From contig NZ_LT629791.1 in assembly GCF_900105925.1 (NCBI RefSeq), forward strand, positions 6,356,001 to 6,420,000: DNA of 64,000 bases, given 5' to 3'. The translations under genes and the position numbers were made by a program. The notes below the pieces were generated by a model, which saw only the letters and a program-made list of their open reading frames with translations, was not told the origin of the DNA and searched no databases. Within the stretch, counting starts at the first letter, position 1. The number at the start of each line of letters is the position of its first letter. The stretch is from Jiangella alkaliphila (GTDB taxonomy: Bacteria; Actinomycetota; Actinomycetes; Jiangellales; Jiangellaceae). Shown here piece by piece: positions 35,747-44,148 of this stretch.

Positions 35747-36443
35747 GTGCTCAATCGCCAACGAGGCAATAGACGATGGCGCTTATGTGTGGGTCGGCCC
35801 TGCGGGGCCAACCGAGCGACAACCGGATCTGCCGCGATCCACGGTCGCCCTGTCGCAGATCACCTCGCGGACGTCGTGGCGCGCATCTGTCGACGGAGGA
35901 CATGTGCCTTGAGGGTGTGCTTTGAGGTGTGTGACGACAGGTGTGTGACGACAAGCGTGGTGAGAATTTTCTGTACTCCGTCAAGGCGGGCCGCTTCGCG
36001 GCCCGCGCTCCCGCTTCGGCCTGGCGCCAGGCGTGCGGCCTGGCGGCCGTTCCGGGCGCGGACCGGGCGCGGGACACGAGCTCGCCCACACCAAGTCGTG
36101 AACCGTCACGTGTGGTGGACACCAGACGGAATGGCGCACTGGCTGCCACGGTGGTGTCGAAGCGATGCCTCTGTGCATTCGACCTGCGCCTCGAGGCTGC
36201 GCAGATCCAGGCCCACCCGTCCACCGGTTCGTCGGCCCGACCGCAAGCCCATCGGCACAGCAACCTCGGCGCACGAGCCCGCACCATGGCCGCCGACGAT
36301 CGGGCCTCGGCCCCACCCCGCGTCCACCGACATGAGAAACCCTCATGCGTCACGTCGCCGCCCGACGCGGCGCTTGGTGCGGCTCGCGAGACGACGCGAA
36401 CGCGACGTCTCTCCCGTCCTCCTAGTCAGGAGGCCATGGGTGC
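35747..36443. other. non-coding stretch with short repeats and hairpins
   Basis: About 700 bases without a credible gene. It contains a 14-bp tandem duplication (GGTGTGTGACGACA at 35926-35939 and 35940-35953), a strong hairpin at 35986-36006 and the perfect palindrome GCCTGGCGCCAGGC just after it. Long frames here are Arg/Pro-rich artefacts of GC content. Confidence 0.5.
35986..36006. repeat. 9-bp perfect hairpin
   Basis: GCGGGCCGC-TTC-GCGGCCCGC, a perfect stem with a 3-base loop in the gene-free stretch. No gene ends close by, so a terminator role is uncertain. Confidence 0.5.
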
Positions 36444-36911
36444 TCACGATGGAGCGCTAGCCGGCCAAATCACCTTCACGGTGACCCTGAGCCGGAGAGC
36501 TTCGCGTACGACATCGGCAGGCCCACCGAGCCTGCACGCAGGTCGGCCATTCCAGACGGCGACCAATTCGTCAGCACGCTCGAGCATGTGCCTGCTGGCC
36601 GCCAGAAGCGCCTCCGGATCGGACTCGTCGAATCGAAGGCGAACCACATCAAAGGCGCGGTTGAGCAGCGCATCGTAGTCGTACAGACTACTCACCGGTA
36701 GAAGGTCGCGGTGCCGCGCCGATGGAACAACGATCACTAGCCGACCGCCGACGTCGAGGACGGCGCGAGCGAAGAGCCGATCAGCACCCTCGGTCAGGCA
36801 GGATATCCCTACGAGTCTGTCGATCGTGGCGAGGTGCTTGCGAATGGCGTGGCTGATCAGGCTCGCAGTCACCTCGTCAAGGGATCGATGACCAGTCACG
36901 GCGACACGCAC
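36444..36911 (-). CDS. SLOG-domain protein (nucleotide-sensing Rossmann-like)
   Basis: 155 residues from a GTG preceded by GAGGGGAGG at ideal spacing; upstream frame extension is not needed. It starts VRVAVTGHRSL, the GHR-type start of SLOG/LOG-like Rossmann domains. It continues GISCLTEGADRLFARAVLDV, GRLVIVVPSARHRD and ADELVAVWNGRP, the usual order of motifs for ligand-binding SLOG proteins. SLOG domains bind NAD+- or nucleotide-derived ligands and often act in stress or defence systems. Here the domain stands alone, with no effector gene beside it. Confidence 0.7.
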   Translation of the reverse strand: MRVAVTGHRSLDEVTASLISHAIRKHLATIDRLVGISCLTEGADRLFARAVLDVGGRLVIVVPSARHRDLLPVSSLYDYDALLNRAFDVVRLRFDESDPEALLAASRHMLERADELVAVWNGRPACRLGGPADVVREALRLRVTVKVIWPASAPS

Positions 36912-37338
36912 CGCGCTCCTCCCCTCGCTGCCGGGAACCGGCAAACTTCGGATCAGACATCGACCGGCGACGTACACCACGGTGCCCGACCACCTCCGTG
37001 CTCGCAACCCGTGCACATCGAGAAGAGCCACCGGATTGCGAGCAGCTCGATCCCTGCGGCGAGGACCATGCCCGCCGCGGTTGGGCCAGTCGTCGGAGCT
37101 GCGCGAGGCGCTCACAGACGTCAGACAGTGCGGCCTCGCGTCGAGGACGGCTCCGTCACGCCCAGCCTCGCCGCCCTGACCGACGCCGTCCTGGACCACA
37201 GCGGTCATCCGCTCGTGGCCGTCGGCGCCGTCCCACTCGACAGGGAAGCAGATGAGGATGAATACCCGGACGCTCGTATGCGTATACCCTCACGTGACAT
37301 TCGCAGCCGCCGACCAGGCGAGCCGGACCCGGGCACTC
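36912..37338. other. intergenic, divergent promoter region
   Basis: About 430 bases between the SLOG gene and the ECF sigma gene. GTATGCGTATAC at about 37276-37287 is a near-palindrome and may form a -10 element for the sigma gene. An upstream ATG at 37252 would extend the sigma factor if used. Confidence 0.4.
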
Positions 37339-37881
37339 ATGACGAGGAGCGTGATCGACCTGCGCCGCCAGCAGGAGGGGCCGTTCGACGTCGTCAGCGC
37401 CTACGACGAGCACGGCCGGGAGCTGTACGCGTTCGCACTCCACGCGCTCGGCGACCGCGCGCAGGCCGAGGAGTGCGTCCAGGACACCCTCGTACGTGCC
37501 TGGCGGGCCCGAACGACCTATCGGCCGGACCGCGCCTCTGTCCGGACCTGGCTGTTCGCGATCGCGCGGAACCTCGTGATCGACACGCTGCGGGCCCGCC
37601 AACGCTGGCCGCGCCCGGTCGACACCACCCGGACCGAGGACCGGGCCGATCCAGCTGACGACGTCCGGGCCAGCCTCGACCGGCTCCTCGTCGCCGAGTC
37701 CTTGACCCGGCTGTCCGACGAGCATCGGCAGGTGATCGTCGAGGTCCAGCTGAACGGCCTGTCCTACGAGGAGTTGTCGCGGGTCACGCAGGTGCCGGTG
37801 GCGACGCTGCGCACGAGGATGTACTACGGGCTGCGGTCCCTGCGGACGGCCCTGAAGGAGGTGGGCGAGAGCCATGCCTGA
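37339..37881 (+). CDS. ECF-family RNA polymerase sigma factor
   Basis: 180 residues from MTRSVIDLRRQQEG (an ATG 29 codons upstream is possible). Region 2: YAFALHALGDRAQAEECVQD then RTWLFAIARNLVIDTLRARQ. Region 4: LSDEHRQVIVEVQLNGLSYE then ELSRVTQVPVATLRTRMYYG. It directs polymerase to a small stress regulon. The stop overlaps the anti-sigma gene by eight bases (ATGCCTGA), so the pair is co-translated. Confidence 0.9.
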   Translation: MTRSVIDLRRQQEGPFDVVSAYDEHGRELYAFALHALGDRAQAEECVQDTLVRAWRARTTYRPDRASVRTWLFAIARNLVIDTLRARQRWPRPVDTTRTEDRADPADDVRASLDRLLVAESLTRLSDEHRQVIVEVQLNGLSYEELSRVTQVPVATLRTRMYYGLRSLRTALKEVGESHA

Positions 37882-38572
37882 CGACCGGTCCCCCGCCGGC
37901 GGACGCGAGCGCGCCCGCGAACTGCTCGACCTCGGCGCGCACCGCGAGCTCACCACCATCGAGCAGCACGAGCTGACCCGGCTGCTGCACGAGCACCCCG
38001 GCGTCGAGTACGACGACTTCGCGCCCGAGCTAGTTGCACTCGCCGGAGCCGGGCCGATCCTGGACGAGCCGCCGGCACCGGCGCTGCGCGAGCGGATCGC
38101 CGCGACGGCCGAGCTCCCGGCCGCCGGTCCGCCACGCCGCTGGTCGCGCCCGCTCCTGGCCGTGGCTGCCGTCGCGCTGATCGCCCTCGGCGCAGCCGGC
38201 AACGCCGTCATCGGTACCCTGCTCGACGACGACGCTCCGACCGGCCCGCCCGGAACGCTCGGAGCCACCGAGACGATCGCCTTCGACGGCGAGCCGTCCG
38301 GGATCGACGTCGACGCGTCGGTGGTCGCACACACCTGGGGCACCGAGACGCTGCTCGACGTCGACGGACTGCCAGCCGGCGAGACGTACACCGTCGTGGT
38401 CATCGCCGTCAACGGCGACGAGTTCCCGTCGGGCGAGTTCATCGGCTCGACCGTTCCCGTGACGTGTGCCATGAACGCGGCGGTCCTCCGCCAGGACGCG
38501 GCCTCCATCGAGATCCGCGACGCCGATGGCGACACTGTCATGGCGTCGGAGCTCCCGCCCGCCACGGCCTGA
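37874..38572 (+). CDS. membrane anti-sigma factor (zinc-less or atypical)
   Basis: A 232-residue partner of the ECF sigma factor just upstream. The cytoplasmic N-terminus (ELTTIEQHELTRLLHEHPGV) lacks the HxxxCxxC zinc site. One membrane helix (LLAVAAVALIALGAAGNAVI, about 95-115) is followed by an extracytoplasmic domain (ETLLDVDGLPAGETYTVVVI). The RskA-like fold of the outer part suggests release of the sigma factor by regulated proteolysis. Assignment rests on position, topology and outer-domain resemblance. Confidence 0.8.
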   Translation: MPDDRSPAGGRERARELLDLGAHRELTTIEQHELTRLLHEHPGVEYDDFAPELVALAGAGPILDEPPAPALRERIAATAELPAAGPPRRWSRPLLAVAAVALIALGAAGNAVIGTLLDDDAPTGPPGTLGATETIAFDGEPSGIDVDASVVAHTWGTETLLDVDGLPAGETYTVVVIAVNGDEFPSGEFIGSTVPVTCAMNAAVLRQDAASIEIRDADGDTVMASELPPATA

Positions 38573-38578
38573 CGCCGA

Positions 38579-39732
38579 TCAGGTACGCGGCGGCGCCCGC
38601 TGGCAGGGGTCAGCCGGATGGTACCGATCGGCGACTCGGCCGTGGAGGCAGGCGATCTCAGCGCGGGAGTGCTCGACCGCCGGCGACGTCTCGCCGTCCG
38701 CCACCGCGAGGTCGTGCCCGAGGTCGCGGGCTGCGCGGATCAGGTGCCTCTCGCGGCGGCGGCTGGTGCCAGGCGGACGGGCCTTCACGGTGGCGCGGCG
38801 GTTCCGGCGGTATCCGGTGACGGCGTCGAGCTCGGCCTCGGTGAGGGTGCAACCGATAACCTCGGGACGCAAGATCGCCGTCATGAATGCGCGCTCCGGC
38901 CCTCCGGCCCACCGGACCGCGACGATGATCGCCACGATGCCCGCGACCACTGTCACGGCCATGACCAGGAAGGTAACGGCGCTTCCTGCCGCCAATCGCC
39001 AGGGCGGAGTCCCACACGCCGTGCAGCACCACCGCGGCGAGCACGAGCGCGATCCCGTGGCCGGGCCGCCGCCGCTGGGCCACGGTCCCGATGAGGTAGA
39101 TCAGCCCGGCCGAGAACAGCGCCGTGAACAGGGCATGGGAGACCACACCGGTGCCAGCCCGCAGGGCGAAGGTGCCGAGGACGCTGTCGACCTGGTCGGC
39201 ACCGAAGTGCTCGGCCGCGGCGTTGCTGCCGTACAGCACGTCCTCCAGCACCTGGAAGCCCAAGCCCACGTAGGCGCCCACGATGAGGCCGTCAGACACC
39301 GTCCGGATGACCACGGGGGCGAGTCCGAGGAGCAGCAGGAAACCGATGCCCTTGGCGGTCTCCTCGACGAACGGCGCGGTGAGCCCGGCCTTCCAGTCCG
39401 CCGCCCAGCCCTGCCCGAAGAGCTTCGCGTGAGCGACATCATCGCCGCGTTGGCCGGCAGCGCGATGGCGAACGTGGCGGCGAACCCGCCGAAGACGAAC
39501 GCTGCGACCGCGAGGCTCGCTGGCGTGCGCTCCCACCGGTCGACCCAGCGCAGGAACAGCAGGAACACCGCGGCGAAGGCGGCCGAGCTGAGCAGCGCCG
39601 CGACGTAGGCGTCCTCATACGCCGACGTCGTTCCCACCGTCAGGTGCCAGACGTGCCAGCTGCCGCTGACCACCAGCGCCACATACACCCACCAGCAGGC
39701 GTTGTGCGGCTGCCAGAACCGGAACCCGGCGC
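38579..39732 (-). pseudogene. PrsW-family intramembrane protease, two frameshifts
   Basis: Three frames hold one protein. First: RFWQPHNACWWVYVALVVSG to ALPANAAMMSL. Second: AKLFGQGWAADWKAGLTAPF, the PrsW signature FVEETAKG, QVLEDVLYGSNAAAEHFGAD and SHALFTALFSAGLIYL. Third: AAGSAVTFLVMAVTVVAGIV to a stop. Breaks lie near 39430 and 39000, and a TAG cuts the N-terminus. PrsW-type proteases can cleave anti-sigma factors, and this one lies beside an anti-sigma gene, so its loss could matter for that pathway. Confidence 0.72.
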
Positions 39733-39925
39733 CCTAGCCCGTCGTGCGCTGAACGGCCGAGGCCGGAAGCTCGCGAGCTGCGGTCAGCAACCGCGTTCGA
39801 GAGGCAAGGCGAACAGCCCGACGGTGACCGCAGGGCGGCACATGCCGATGTGTCCCGACCCATCCGCGCCCGCTTCGGGTACGAACCATGGGTGTCCTGG
39901 AGCCGCACCGAGGAGACGAGCACCT

Positions 39926-40384
39926 TTGACGACCCGAGCCGTCAGCGAGTCGATCGTGGTGGCAGCGCCGGCGGCGGTGATCTTCGCGATCCTCGCCGAC
40001 CCGCGCCAGCATCACCGTATCGACGGGTCCGGGTCGGTCCAGTCCATCGTCTCCGCCCCGGCGCGGCTGACCCTGGGTACGTCGTTCTCGGTGGGCATGC
40101 GCCTATTCGGCGTGCGCTATGTGATCACCAACCGGGTGGTCGAGTACGACGAGGACCGGCTGATCGCGTGGCGGCACTTCGCCGGGCACCGGTGGCGCTA
40201 CGAGCTGCGGCCGGAGGGCGCCGGGCGCACCCGCGTCGTCGAGTCGTTCGACTACTCCCGCGTCGGCCCGCTGGCCACCGCGATCCTGCACGTCCTGCGC
40301 TTCCCGGCACGCAACCGCCGGGGCATCCAGGCCACGCTGCCCCGGCTCAAGGCCGCCGCCGAGGCCGAGCACCGTTCTGGCTGA
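39926..40384 (+). CDS. SRPBCC family protein (polyketide cyclase/START-like)
   Basis: 152 residues from a TTG start with AGGAG ten bases upstream. It starts TTRAVSESIVVAAPAAVIFA, followed by ILADPRQHHRIDGSGSVQSI and ENLESS-type strands such as RLIAWRHFAGHRWRYELRPE and TRVVESFDYSRVG. The Bet-v1-like fold makes a hydrophobic cavity for small lipophilic ligands; the ligand is unknown. It converges with the sortase gene. Confidence 0.82.
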   Translation: MTTRAVSESIVVAAPAAVIFAILADPRQHHRIDGSGSVQSIVSAPARLTLGTSFSVGMRLFGVRYVITNRVVEYDEDRLIAWRHFAGHRWRYELRPEGAGRTRVVESFDYSRVGPLATAILHVLRFPARNRRGIQATLPRLKAAAEAEHRSG

Positions 40385-40398
40385 GCCGTCCCGTCGCC

Positions 40399-41166
40399 TC
40401 AGCCGGGCAGGAGCCGCGCGTAGACGACGACGTTGTCGCTGTAGTCGCCGGACTCAGGCTCCAGGTCGCCGGCGCAGGTGATGAGGCGCAGCTCGGGACC
40501 GGGCGTGTTGGCGTAGACCCGCGCGCTCGGGAACGCGTCCTTGGCGTACTGCTCGACGCCGGTGACAGCGAACCGCGCTACCGTGCCGTCCTCGCGGGTC
40601 ACCACGACCTCGTCGCCCTCGGCGAGCTCGTCGAGGTGACGGAACACGCCGTCGGTGCCGTTCCAAGTCAGGTGGCCGGCCAAGACCGACGGCCCGGACT
40701 CCCCCGGCGTCGGGCTCTCGTCGTACCAGCCGATCGGGTCCGGACCCTGCGGAACCTCCATGCTGCCGTCGCCGGTGAGACCGAGATCGATCACCTCCTG
40801 GCGCACCCCGAGCGACTCGATCTCGACGACGGCGGGCCGGCTCGCCGGGAGTGCGGGTGGAACCGCCGGTTCCGACGGTGTCTCGGCCGGTGCCGGCGAC
40901 TCTGTGGCCGGCGGCGCCGTGGCTGGCGGCGCCGTGCTGGCCGGCGGCGCCGTGCTGGGCGGCGGCTGGACCGGCGACGGCGTGCTGGGCGGCGGCTGGA
41001 CCGGCGACGGCGCCGTCGCCGCGGCCGAGCCGGAACCGTCGTCGGCGCAGCCGGCCAGGACCACGGCGAGCAACGCGGCCGCGGACAGCAGTGCCGGACG
41101 CGCCGACCGGCCCGCTCCGGCGGGCGTGCTGCCGGAGCGGGCCGTGGTCGCGGACGTGATCGTCAC
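40399..41166 (-). CDS. class F-type sortase, lipoprotein-like
   Basis: 255 residues from a GTG that overlaps the CHRD gene stop (GTGA). An N-terminal lipobox LAGC (ALLAVVLAGCADD) is followed by a Pro/Ser/Thr linker with the repeat SPVQPPPST and the sortase core: VEIESLGVRQEVIDLGLTGD, the catalytic His in SVLAGHLTW, Cys in LRLITCAGD and an Arg near the end (YARLLPG). Sortases link surface proteins to the wall or hydrolyse their sorting signals. Its coupling to a CHRD protein with a C-terminal membrane tail makes that the obvious candidate substrate. Confidence 0.85.
   Translation of the reverse strand: MTITSATTARSGSTPAGAGRSARPALLSAAALLAVVLAGCADDGSGSAAATAPSPVQPPPSTPSPVQPPPSTAPPASTAPPATAPPATESPAPAETPSEPAVPPALPASRPAVVEIESLGVRQEVIDLGLTGDGSMEVPQGPDPIGWYDESPTPGESGPSVLAGHLTWNGTDGVFRHLDELAEGDEVVVTREDGTVARFAVTGVEQYAKDAFPSARVYANTPGPELRLITCAGDLEPESGDYSDNVVVYARLLPG
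40951..41010. repeat. two perfect 30-bp tandem copies in the sortase linker
   Basis: The 30-base unit starting CGTGCTGGGCGGCGGCTGGA is repeated exactly and codes PSPVQPPPST twice. Copy number may vary by slippage and change the linker length. Confidence 0.8.
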
Positions 41167-41999
41167 CGGGCGACGGCCCGGCGGCGTCGGAGCAGGCCGG
41201 CGCCGGCGACGCCGGCCAGGCCCAGCAGCACCGCGCCGGAGACGGCCAGGACAGCCGTGCCGTTGTCCGAGTGCGACGCGATGGCGCCGGCGCCGGTGTC
41301 GACACCGCCGTCGGGGATGTCGCCGATGTTGGAGCCCTCGATGATGCCGCACGACGCGGGCGCGGTGGCCTCCTGCGGCAGCGCGGGGTCCAGCTCGCTC
41401 GGGCCGGCCTCGGCGTCGTACTCGCCGTTGCCGTTGACGTCGATGCCGTGCTGGACGACGTGCAGGTTCCGCACCGCGGCCGCGGTGCCGTCCGGCAGCT
41501 CGCCGGAGCTGAACGTCCGGTTGTAGGCCACGTTGCCGTCCGCGTCGGCGACCGGCATCCGGTCCACGGCCAGCCCCGAGTCAGGCGACGAGTCGCCCTC
41601 GGTCGTCAGGGAGATGAAGATGTCGCCGTAGGACGGCAGGCCTTCGGCGGTGCTGACGATGCCGTCGCCGTCGGCGTCCGCGTCGCCCGTGGGACAGGTG
41701 AAGTCCTGTTGAAGGTCGGTGGCACCGTGGATGTGCTGGGCGTGTGGCTGGTTCGGCACCAGGCCGGTGGCCTCGATGTTCACCGTCAGGTCACCGTTGT
41801 CGGCCAGGGTGATGACCGCTGAGCCGCCGGCGCCGCTGTCGTTGAGCGAGCCCAGCGTGATGCTGTAGTCACCGGCCTCGCCCTCGCTGGTATCGCCGGT
41901 GCTGCCTGAGTGCCCCTCATGCGCCGAGACAGGCGCCAAGACACCGAGCGACAAAGCAGCGACAGCCGGAACGGCAAGGAACGCACGAGTGCGTCGCAT
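41163..41999 (-). CDS. CHRD-domain surface protein
   Basis: 278 residues from an ATG eight bases after CTGGAGG; earlier in-frame ATGs lack a site. A signal peptide (MRRTRAFLAVPAVAALSLGV, cut near VSA) is followed by a CHRD-type beta domain (DYSITLGSLNDSGAGGSAVI, LVPNQPHAQHIHGATD, NVAYNRTFSSGELPDG). A C-terminal hydrophobic helix with RRRR follows, like a sortase tail but without a clear LPxTG. It is first in an operon with the sortase and is led by a SigK-like promoter. A surface-exposed, wall-linked protein is likely; its ligand is unknown. Confidence 0.82.
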   Translation of the reverse strand: MRRTRAFLAVPAVAALSLGVLAPVSAHEGHSGSTGDTSEGEAGDYSITLGSLNDSGAGGSAVITLADNGDLTVNIEATGLVPNQPHAQHIHGATDLQQDFTCPTGDADADGDGIVSTAEGLPSYGDIFISLTTEGDSSPDSGLAVDRMPVADADGNVAYNRTFSSGELPDGTAAAVRNLHVVQHGIDVNGNGEYDAEAGPSELDPALPQEATAPASCGIIEGSNIGDIPDGGVDTGAGAIASHSDNGTAVLAVSGAVLLGLAGVAGAGLLRRRRAVAR

Positions 42000-42049
42000 A
42001 GCTGCGTCCTCCAGATTCATGGGAATCCCCACAGGGGGCTTGAGTAACC

Positions 42050-42076
42050 ATTCGGAGCCCCGCCGGTTCCGGATGG
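42050..42076 (-). promoter_or_regulatory. SigK-like promoter of the CHRD/sortase operon
   Basis: On the minus strand CCATCC (42076-42071), 15 bases, CCGAAT (42055-42050). Both hexamers match the sequences I recall for mycobacterial SigK promoters. The start point would lie about 44 bases before the CHRD start codon. Confidence 0.65.
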
Positions 42077-42090
42077 GTCGATACAGGCAC

Positions 42091-42117
42091 CAATCCGGTC
42101 CGGCACCGGCTCCGAAC
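42091..42117 (+). promoter_or_regulatory. SigK-like promoter of the FAD amine oxidase operon
   Basis: CAATCC (42091-42096), 15 bases, CCGAAC (42112-42117). The ATG at 42125 lies seven bases past the -10, so the transcript should be leaderless. Divergent from the CHRD promoter 15 bases away. Confidence 0.65.
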
Positions 42118-42124
42118 CCGTCGC

Positions 42125-43420
42125 ATGGAGCAGCCCTCGCGACCGTCCGTGGCCGTGATCGGGTCCGGCGTCGCCGGCCTCACCGCCGCCTACCTGCTGC
42201 AGCGCCGCTACGACGTGCACCTGTTCGAGGCGGACGACCGGCTCGGCGGGCACGCGCACACGCACGACGTCGACGGCGCCGGCGCGCCGCTCGCGGTCGA
42301 CAGCGGGTTCCTCGTGCACAACGAGCGCACTTATCCACTGCTGTTGCGGCTGTTCGGCGAGCTCGGGATCGCGACCACCGAGACCGACATGTCGATGAGC
42401 GTGAGCTGCGCGTCCTGCGGACTGGAGTACGCCGGCGCGCTGGGTCCGAACGGCGTGTTCGCGCAGCGCCGGTCCGTGGCCCGGCCGCGGTTCATCCGGA
42501 TGCTCGGCGAGATCACGGCGTTCCACCGGCAGGCCCGGGCGCTGCTGGCGTCTTCATCCGGGCTGGACGGAGAGGAGACGCTCGGGGCGTTCCTCGCCCG
42601 GCACGGGCACACGGCGTACTTCACCGACCACTTCATGGTGCCGCTGGTGTCGGCGGTCTGGTCGGCCGGCCGGGCCGACGCGCTGGCCTACCCGGCCCGC
42701 TTCATGTTCCGGTTCCTCGACAACCACGGCATGCTCGCGGTCGGCGGATCGCCGCGCTGGCGGACGGTCAGCGGAGGGTCGCGCACGTACGTGGAGCGTG
42801 CCGCCAAGAACCTCACCTCGGTGCGGACGTCGACCCCGGTGCGCGGCCTGCGACGCACCGGCGACGGCGTGCTGGTGCGCGAGGAGTCGGACACGGTGCA
42901 CCGGTTCGACCACGGGGTGGTGGCGACCCACGCGGACCAGGCGCTGCGGCTGCTCGAGGACCCGACGCCGGCCGAGCGGGACGTGCTGGGGGCGTTCGGC
43001 TTCTCGGTCAACGAGGCCGTCCTGCACACCGACGCGACACTGCTGCCGAAGGAGCGGCGGGCGTGGGCGTCGTGGAACCATCGAGTGCCCGCGTGCCGCG
43101 CCGGCGGTCGGCCGGTCCCGGCGCCGGTCGCGATCTCGTACCACCTGAACCGGCTGCACCGGCTGGGCGTGGCGGCGGGTGGGCGGGAGTACGTCGTCAC
43201 GCTGGGGGCCACACAGCAGGTCGCCCCGGACGCCGTCGTGGCCCGAATGGTCTACGAGCACCCGATCCACACCGTCGAGACCGTGGCGGCGCAGCAGCGG
43301 CTGCCGGAGCTGGCCACCGGCCGGACGGTGTACGCCGGCGCCTGGCAGGGGTGGGGCTTCCACGAGGACGGCTGCGCGTCGGGCGCCCTCGCCGCGGCGC
43401 ACCTGGGGGCCCGCTGGTGA
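42125..43420 (+). CDS. FAD-dependent amine oxidase-like protein (Rv0449c-type)
   Basis: 431 residues. The dinucleotide-binding motif SVAVIGSGVAGLTAAYLL lies at the N-terminus, followed by LFEADDRLGGHAHTHDVDGA, and the C-terminal FAD contact TVYAGAWQGWGFHEDGCASG. This NAD(P)/FAD flavoprotein family accompanies DUF1365 and cyclopropane-synthase genes in many bacteria and probably acts on lipids. It is the first gene of a chain of overlapping genes (GTGA with the next) and corresponds to the first gene of the mycobacterial sigK locus. Confidence 0.88.
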   Translation: MEQPSRPSVAVIGSGVAGLTAAYLLQRRYDVHLFEADDRLGGHAHTHDVDGAGAPLAVDSGFLVHNERTYPLLLRLFGELGIATTETDMSMSVSCASCGLEYAGALGPNGVFAQRRSVARPRFIRMLGEITAFHRQARALLASSSGLDGEETLGAFLARHGHTAYFTDHFMVPLVSAVWSAGRADALAYPARFMFRFLDNHGMLAVGGSPRWRTVSGGSRTYVERAAKNLTSVRTSTPVRGLRRTGDGVLVREESDTVHRFDHGVVATHADQALRLLEDPTPAERDVLGAFGFSVNEAVLHTDATLLPKERRAWASWNHRVPACRAGGRPVPAPVAISYHLNRLHRLGVAAGGREYVVTLGATQQVAPDAVVARMVYEHPIHTVETVAAQQRLPELATGRTVYAGAWQGWGFHEDGCASGALAAAHLGARW

Positions 43421-44148
43421 CGGCGCCGGCGCTGTATGCGGCGACCGTGACGCACACGCGCTACGAGCGGGTGCGCCGCACGTTCCGGTACCGCACCTTC
43501 CTGTGGCTGGTCGACCTCGACGACCTGCCGCGGCTGCCGCGTGCGCTGCGGGCGCTCGCGGCGTTCCGCGCCCGCGACCACTTCGCCGGCTCTGCGCCGA
43601 CGATCCGGGCCGGGCTGGAGTCGTGGCTGGCCGAGAAGGGTACGTCTCTGGACGGCGGCCGCGTGCTCATGCTCACCAACGCCGCCGTGCTCGGCTACGT
43701 GTTCAACCCGATCACGGTGTTCTGGTGCCTGGACGCGGACGGCGCGCCGCGCTGCGTCGTCACCGAGGTGCACAACACCTACGGAGGCCGGCACGCCTAC
43801 GTCCTGCGGCCCGACGAACACGACCGGGCGACGACCGCGAAGGAGCTGTACGTGTCGCCGTTCTTCCCCGTCGACGGCGGATATGCCATGACCGTCCCCC
43901 GCCCGGACCGCCGGCTGCGGCTGTCGGTCACGCTGTCGCGCCCCGGCCCCGGCGGTGCGAGCGAGCCGGCGTTCGCCGCGTCGCTGATCGGACGCCGCCG
44001 TGCCGCCACCGTCCCGGCGCTGCTCCGGCTGCTGCTGCGCTTCCCGTGGGCGCCGCTGCGGGTGAGCGCGCTGATTCGCTGGCAGGGCATCCGGCTCTGG
44101 CTGTGCCGGGTACCGGTGGTCCCGCGGCCGAAGGGGCATCAGACATGA
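43417..44148 (+). CDS. DUF1365 family protein
   Basis: 243 residues from a GTG overlapping the previous stop. Typical DUF1365 features: YAATVTHTRYERVRRTFRYR near the start, LTNAAVLGYVFNPITVFWCL, VTEVHNTYGGRHAYVL and KELYVSPFFPVDGGYAMTVP. The family always sits between an amine-oxidase-like gene and a cyclopropane-fatty-acid-synthase-like gene, as here, suggesting a joint step in lipid modification. Biochemistry is not established. Confidence 0.9.
   Translation: MTAPALYAATVTHTRYERVRRTFRYRTFLWLVDLDDLPRLPRALRALAAFRARDHFAGSAPTIRAGLESWLAEKGTSLDGGRVLMLTNAAVLGYVFNPITVFWCLDADGAPRCVVTEVHNTYGGRHAYVLRPDEHDRATTAKELYVSPFFPVDGGYAMTVPRPDRRLRLSVTLSRPGPGGASEPAFAASLIGRRRAATVPALLRLLLRFPWAPLRVSALIRWQGIRLWLCRVPVVPRPKGHQT

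Noticed and set aside
35941..36678. 245-codon plus-strand frame
   Set aside because: Arg/Ser/Pro-rich composition, crosses hairpins and runs into the opposite SLOG gene; no domain.
37030..37036. CAATCC on the minus strand as a further SigK-like promoter
   Set aside because: No CCGAA-type -10 at 15 bases and it lies away from a gene start.
39644..39925. N-terminal extension of the SRPBCC protein
   Set aside because: The fold starts at the TTG at 39926, which has AGGAG before it; the extension is Arg/Pro-rich and overlaps the PrsW remnant.
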